From: Spirogloea muscicola
Lineage: Eukaryota; Streptophyta; Zygnematophyceae; Spirogloeales; Spirogloeaceae
Length of the DNA stretch: 19,766 nt
Assembly: GCA_009602725.1 (NCBI GenBank)
Contig: WELB01000167.1
Span: forward strand, 287,320 to 307,085
Reading direction: 5' to 3'
The position numbers and the translations under genes are program-made. A model generated the notes under the pieces. It was not told the DNA's origin, ran no database searches, and saw only the letters and a list, made by a program, of their open reading frames with translations. Position 1 is the stretch's first letter. Every line of letters starts with the position of its first letter. This document shows, in pieces, positions 17,625 through 19,766 of the stretch.

Positions 17625-17875
17625 AAGTGAGCTCTTCCGTATGCGGCTATCCACATCCTTTCAACGGTCCAGGGTCACACAGTGCACTTGCGGGCAGGCC
17701 GTGCCATGGCTGCTGCTTCTGGAGCCTGTCGGGGTGCCTCTTTTTCCAGCTGCAAGTTACTCCGACTTGCTGCTGCTGACTCGGGCTTACTAAGCTCCCC
17801 TTCGCTGTAGTCTCTTGCATAGCCGTGTGGTTCTGGGACCTGTCGGCCCTTTGGACCTGGTTTATTCAGAGGAAG
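17625..17875 (+). pseudogene. Retrotransposon 3' end, diverged
   Basis: Reads MRLSTSFQRSRV, a frame change, CGQAVPWLLLLEPVG, then in the original frame YSDLLLLTRAY and TAA at 17791-17793. The ending matches LLTRGY of the large ORF. The following UTR keeps CTGGGACCTGTCGGCC-like sequence without a clear hairpin. Confidence 0.68.
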
Positions 17876-17876
17876 C

Positions 17877-18709
17877 AAGCGCGGCCATTAACTGGTGGCT
17901 GGGATTGACTGGTGGCTGGGAGAGGCCAGCCCAAAGGAATGGACAAGGTCTGAAGGAGCCGGAGTGCTAAGGACTGAGACAGCAGCAAGCGGACTCTCAG
18001 TAACCTCTAGTCAGTAGATGCAAGTCTGAATAGCTAGCAAGCGGAAGGACGTCGCCCTGTCGGAAGCCGGAGGTCGCCGCCAGAGCGCGGCCTGCGCGCA
18101 AGTGGACCCCGAAAGCAAGGGACCGCTGCAAAGAGATGGCCAGGCGCATCCGAAAGACCTGGGCGAGGGACCCGGCGACATTGAAGCCAGGCTGCTCGCC
18201 CTGCTGCCCGTGGCGGCGGGCCGCTGCTCGCCGCGCAAGGCGGTGAAGCAGGTCAAGCCATTGTGCGCCGAAGGCGCCGTGCACGTCCCGACGGCGAGTG
18301 GGACAAAATCGTCTCCCACCGGGTGATCCGAGTATTTCCGATCCCTTGCGCCTGCCGCTTGGCGGACTGCGTAGCCCGCCTCCTCCGCCGAGCGTTTGGC
18401 GCTCCTGGAATCAAAAGAGTCCGTCGTGACGACGTCGGCAATGAGCCGAGGTCCCCCGCCGAGCGCGCTGGCGACGAGATCGGCGCGCCGGGTGTGGAGG
18501 CGGCCAGCCGCCCCAGCTGTCGGAGGCATGATGCTGGTATTCTCGAGCGCCACAGTGTTACCAGTGTAACCGGCCTCCACGAATATGCCAAACATGGCAT
18601 TGCGTAGCAAGTCGTGGGTGCCGGTCCGCTCCTCTCCCCGTGCGCACCGGAGCATATGGGCCGCCAAAGACGCCGCGTCAGAGCAGCGCTCGCCGCACTC
18701 GCATTGCTT
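17877..18709 (-). pseudogene. Retrotransposon zinc-finger/RLE region with 3' UTR and tail, one frameshift
   Basis: Minus strand from 18709: QCECGERCSDAASLAAHMLRC (C-x-C-x12-H-x3-C), GEERTGTHDLLRNAMFG, RRADLVAS, LIADVVTTDSFD, RKYSDHPVGDDFVPLAV. A one-base insertion near 18287 shifts the frame to HGAFGAQWLDLLHRLARR, AQVFRMRLAISLQRSL, RAGRALAATSG and LLTRGY, stop at 17997-17999. UTR and tail follow to 17877. The two nuclease Asp residues keep the same 14-residue spacing as in the large ORF. This is the second-best copy; its RT is absent. Confidence 0.85.
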
Positions 18710-18714
18710 ATTCT

Positions 18715-19320
18715 TTATGGGCTTGGCCCGCGCGTCATCGCCGATGTAATCACCACCGATGTGGTGGATCGCGCCAATTTCGGGCTTTCTGCCTCGAGGG
18801 CTGGCCATGCAGCGGCGAACGCCGCTCGCTGCAAGGCGGCCAAACACGCAGACCACCCGGCTGGGGACTAGTTCGTATCCCTGGCCGTGGATGTGCACGG
18901 GGCTCTCGGGTCCCAGCGGCTCGACCTGGTGGCCAGGCTTGCGCGGCGCGCTGTGTCCAGCAAGCGAGGTGAGCCGGCTGACTTCAATGCCGCTGGCTCG
19001 TGGGCCCAAGTCTATCGCATGCGTGTGTCAATCTCCCTTCAGCGGTCCATGGCCCACGCCTTGCATCTGCGTGCTGGCCGTGCTCTCGCTGCAGCCTCTG
19101 GCTTTCGTCAGGGGGAGAGTTTTCGGGCAGCTAGTGTGTCGGATTTGAGGCTTCCTCACTCGTAGCTACTGAGTGGTCCATCCTCCCCCGTTCTGACATA
19201 GCATCTTCAGGCCCCGCAGTCGCTGCTTAGCTCGTAGTTTGGCCCCTTCGAACCTTGTCAATTCTTTTCGGGCTGGCTTCTCACAGCCCTTGCCCCCATT
19301 GGGAGAGCCACTTCTTCTTT
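18715..19320 (+). pseudogene. Retrotransposon RLE region with 3' end (type A) and tail, plus strand
   Basis: Begins LGPRVIADVITTD at the second nuclease Asp, so it lacks RT, zinc motif and first nuclease Asp. It continues AAKHADHPAGD, TAG at 18869-18871, FVSLAVDVHGALG, RLDLVARLARRAV, AQVYRMRVSISLQRSM, RAGRALAAASGFRQG, and ends in LRLPHS-stop, where a one-base change has altered the usual LLTRGY frame. Its 3' UTR and tail (19239-19319) are identical to 148-225 over about 80 bp. Confidence 0.83.
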
Positions 19321-19380
19321 TTCACAGCCCTTGCCCCCATTGGGAGTGCCACTTCTTCCCTATGGGCGAGCACTTACTTT
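19320..19380 (+). repeat. Tandem partial tails after the 19239-19319 tail
   Basis: TTCACAGCCCTTGCCCCCAT repeats the 3' half of the tail directly after the first one, ending GAGTGCCACTTCTTCC. It is followed by a third fragment starting CTATGGGCGAGCAC. Each fragment starts where the previous tail ended. Confidence 0.7.
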
Positions 19381-19766
19381 CTCAGCGGCGCATGCGAAAC
19401 ACCTGCGTTGGCGAGCTGCGGAGCTGCGGAGGAGGCGCGAGACGGCGCGCCGCCCTCGCTTCCCGAGCACGGCAGTGCGGCCGCGCGGGGCCTTCGCCAC
19501 CCCGCGGCGCACATCTGCCGACGTGCTTGCCTTCTGGACTCGGCCACGACACGCCCCCCGCGCCCTCCTCCTCAACAAAGCCGATTTTCTGATATCAGCA
19601 GCCGCATTTCCTTTCAATTCTATATTATGTAGCCTTGTTTAGTTTGCACTCGCCTCTGCTTGAACTGTGTATTGGCTTGAATTGGCCTCCCTTTTCATTT
19701 CATGCGCCCCGCGCGCCTTTCTCCCAATGGGCGAGCCCCCCTTCCCTCGTCGCCCCCACCCCCCCC
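19381..19766. repeat. GC-rich sequence and TTGAATTGGCC repeat to the window edge
   Basis: 19381-19560 is very GC-rich, arginine/alanine-coding in any frame, with no recognised gene. 19592-19605 (ATATCAGCAGCCGC) also occurs just after the RT element at 6764-6777. 19674-19740 is the third copy of the TTGAATTGGCC repeat, ending with CAATGGGCGAGCCCC, the usual post-hairpin motif. The window ends in a C-run. Confidence 0.5.

Noticed and set aside
18011-19009. Single 332-codon minus-strand gene
   Set aside because: The frame crosses the head-to-head junction near 18710. Only the 18709-18290 part is element protein; the upstream part is antisense to the plus-strand copy, and the downstream part is out of frame after a one-base insertion.
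1-19766. tRNA or rRNA genes
   Set aside because: No T-loop GGTTCRA with a matching acceptor stem and no rRNA core sequence was recognised on either strand; GGTTCGAAGG in the tails is part of the repeat and lacks a cloverleaf.

Overview
The window looks like nuclear DNA of a eukaryote, most likely a green alga. The evidence is a many-intron gene for a plant-type PI4P 5-kinase carrying eight N-terminal MORN repeats (a fusion typical of Viridiplantae), GT-AG introns throughout, and dense remains of a GC-rich non-LTR retrotransposon family. Nothing prokaryotic is seen: no operons and no Shine-Dalgarno spacing. The exact lineage cannot be read from the sequence alone.

Layout. (1) 1-4260 is a repeat island. 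It holds at least a dozen 5'-truncated 3' ends of one retrotransposon family in both orientations, a ~115-bp minisatellite (227-690), and a decayed zinc-finger/nuclease fragment (733-1210). (2) 4265-6780 holds the best copy of that family: an uninterrupted ORF with reverse transcriptase (YADD), a C-x-C-x12-H-x3-C zinc motif and an R2-like restriction-type endonuclease. Its 5' end is truncated and is fused to a foreign fragment of a sister element. Another 3' end follows at 6825-6980. (3) 6980-8909 is unique sequence with no confident gene. (4) 8910-16313, minus strand, is the PIP5K gene. Most splice junctions can be fixed because both codon phase and family sequence match across them. (5) 16455-19766 is a second repeat island. 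It includes two RLE-domain pseudogenes lying head to head near 18,715.

How the parts relate. The kinase gene is a repeat-free block between two islands made from the same element family. The left edge of the right-hand island lies only about 140 bp upstream of the likely kinase start codon. The islands look like nested insertions: truncated copies abut the tails of other copies. The tails share a GGGCTG.../...CAGCCC hairpin whose pairing survives sequence change in several copies, which suggests a functional RNA structure at the element's 3' end. This hairpin tail, with the three-copy zinc/nuclease signature and the tail-on-tail insertion pattern, is the most novel material here.

Limits: one ambiguous base (N at 16270) sits in a G-run inside or next to the first kinase exon, so that exon's start is unresolved. 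Intron boundaries in the kinase linker are also partly unresolved.
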